DNA of 47,676 nucleotides from assembly GCF_001039355.2 (NCBI RefSeq), contig NW_019775702.1, positions 840,697 to 888,372 on the forward strand, in the 5' to 3' direction. This stretch comes from Lingula anatina (Eukaryota > Brachiopoda > Lingulata > Lingulida > Lingulidae). Position numbers and translations under genes: made by a program. Below are positions 47,290-47,676 of the stretch, in pieces (positions within the stretch are counted from its first letter, which is position 1; every line of letters begins with the position of its first letter). The notes beneath the pieces are model-generated. The model had not been told where the DNA came from. It saw only the letters and a program-made list of their open reading frames with translations, and searched no databases.

Positions 47290-47676
47290 CTAGAGAATCA
47301 GAGAGGCGATACCGCCTCCGAATATTGTGCCACCAGCTGGAGCAAGCGCATTCGTATAGACCCCCACATACACAAAATAAGGGACACAGCCACCAGTTTT
47401 GTGCTTGACAAGCTGTAAAAATGCAATCAACAAGAATTTTTAAACTATTGCAAAAAATATATATGGTACAATCAAATTTAAGTTCTTCGCAAGATAGGTC
47501 AAGGGTCAATTTCAAGGTCACAGTAAATTGCCAGTATATGACTTCCTATTCAAGTTCAAGAGTAACTATGGACCTATCTCTGTCAAGTTTGAAGTTAAAG
47601 AGAAAGAAATTAGCAGAGTTAACTTCATGATAAAAAGTAGGTCAAAGGTCAATTTCAAGGTCACACTTAGATTGCC
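47290..47676 (-). mobile_element. Helentron-like element, partial, cut by window end
   Basis: Begins (as its minus-strand 3' end) with CTAG after host A, with the same hairpin and first 200 bp as 10744-10948. From about 47496 it runs into the 146-bp core unit (aaggtcacag, then tatatgacttcc at 47536). It continues beyond the window. Confidence 0.8.

Overview
This is nuclear DNA from a bilaterian animal. It is AT-rich, its genes are split by many short spliceosomal introns, and it carries microsatellites and several transposon families. The combination of a phage-type lysozyme, a 159-bp satellite and a transposon with a tandem-repeat core suggests a marine invertebrate. A mollusc is my best guess, but this is inferred from repeat style and not shown by a marker gene.

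Layout, left to right. Positions 1-637 are four copies of a 159-bp satellite, followed by an 843-base assembly gap. Positions 3577-4769 (+) are the terminal coding exon of an unidentified signalling protein with five ITIM-like tyrosine motifs. Positions 7489-9765 (-) encode DENR, the translation re-initiation factor, and 11747-14054 (-) hold a second copy with identical coding exons. Around 15.4 kb is a probable bidirectional promoter, and CCDC62 (+) runs from 16261 to 22431. Positions 24669-25583 (-) are a secreted GH24 (T4-like) lysozyme with a cysteine-ladder tail. Its upstream 5'UTR exon sits beside a perfect kappa-B site and two IRF-type motifs. Positions 27587-46824 (-) are a complete NUP205 gene; I resolved 39 coding exons whose phases all agree, giving 2,026 aa. 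A Helentron-like transposon (35999-37566) lies in one of its introns, and another copy runs off the right edge (47290 onward).

The four isolated single N bases (10949, 14935, 20889, 21954) all lie at the edges of local duplications. The simplest reading is that two alternative haplotype contigs (10950-14934 and 20890-21953) were placed in tandem with the main haplotype. DENR and CCDC62 exons 11-12 are then probably single-copy. The duplications supply natural empty sites that confirm two transposon insertions: a PIF/Harbinger-type foldback MITE with a TTA target duplication, and Helentron-like elements inserted at A^T.

The genes do not form one pathway. DENR (translation) and NUP205 (nuclear pore) are housekeeping genes. 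CCDC62 is a coiled-coil protein known from male germ cells in mammals. The lysozyme looks like an inducible immune effector. DENR and CCDC62 are also neighbours in human (12q24.31), so their adjacency here is probably ancient.
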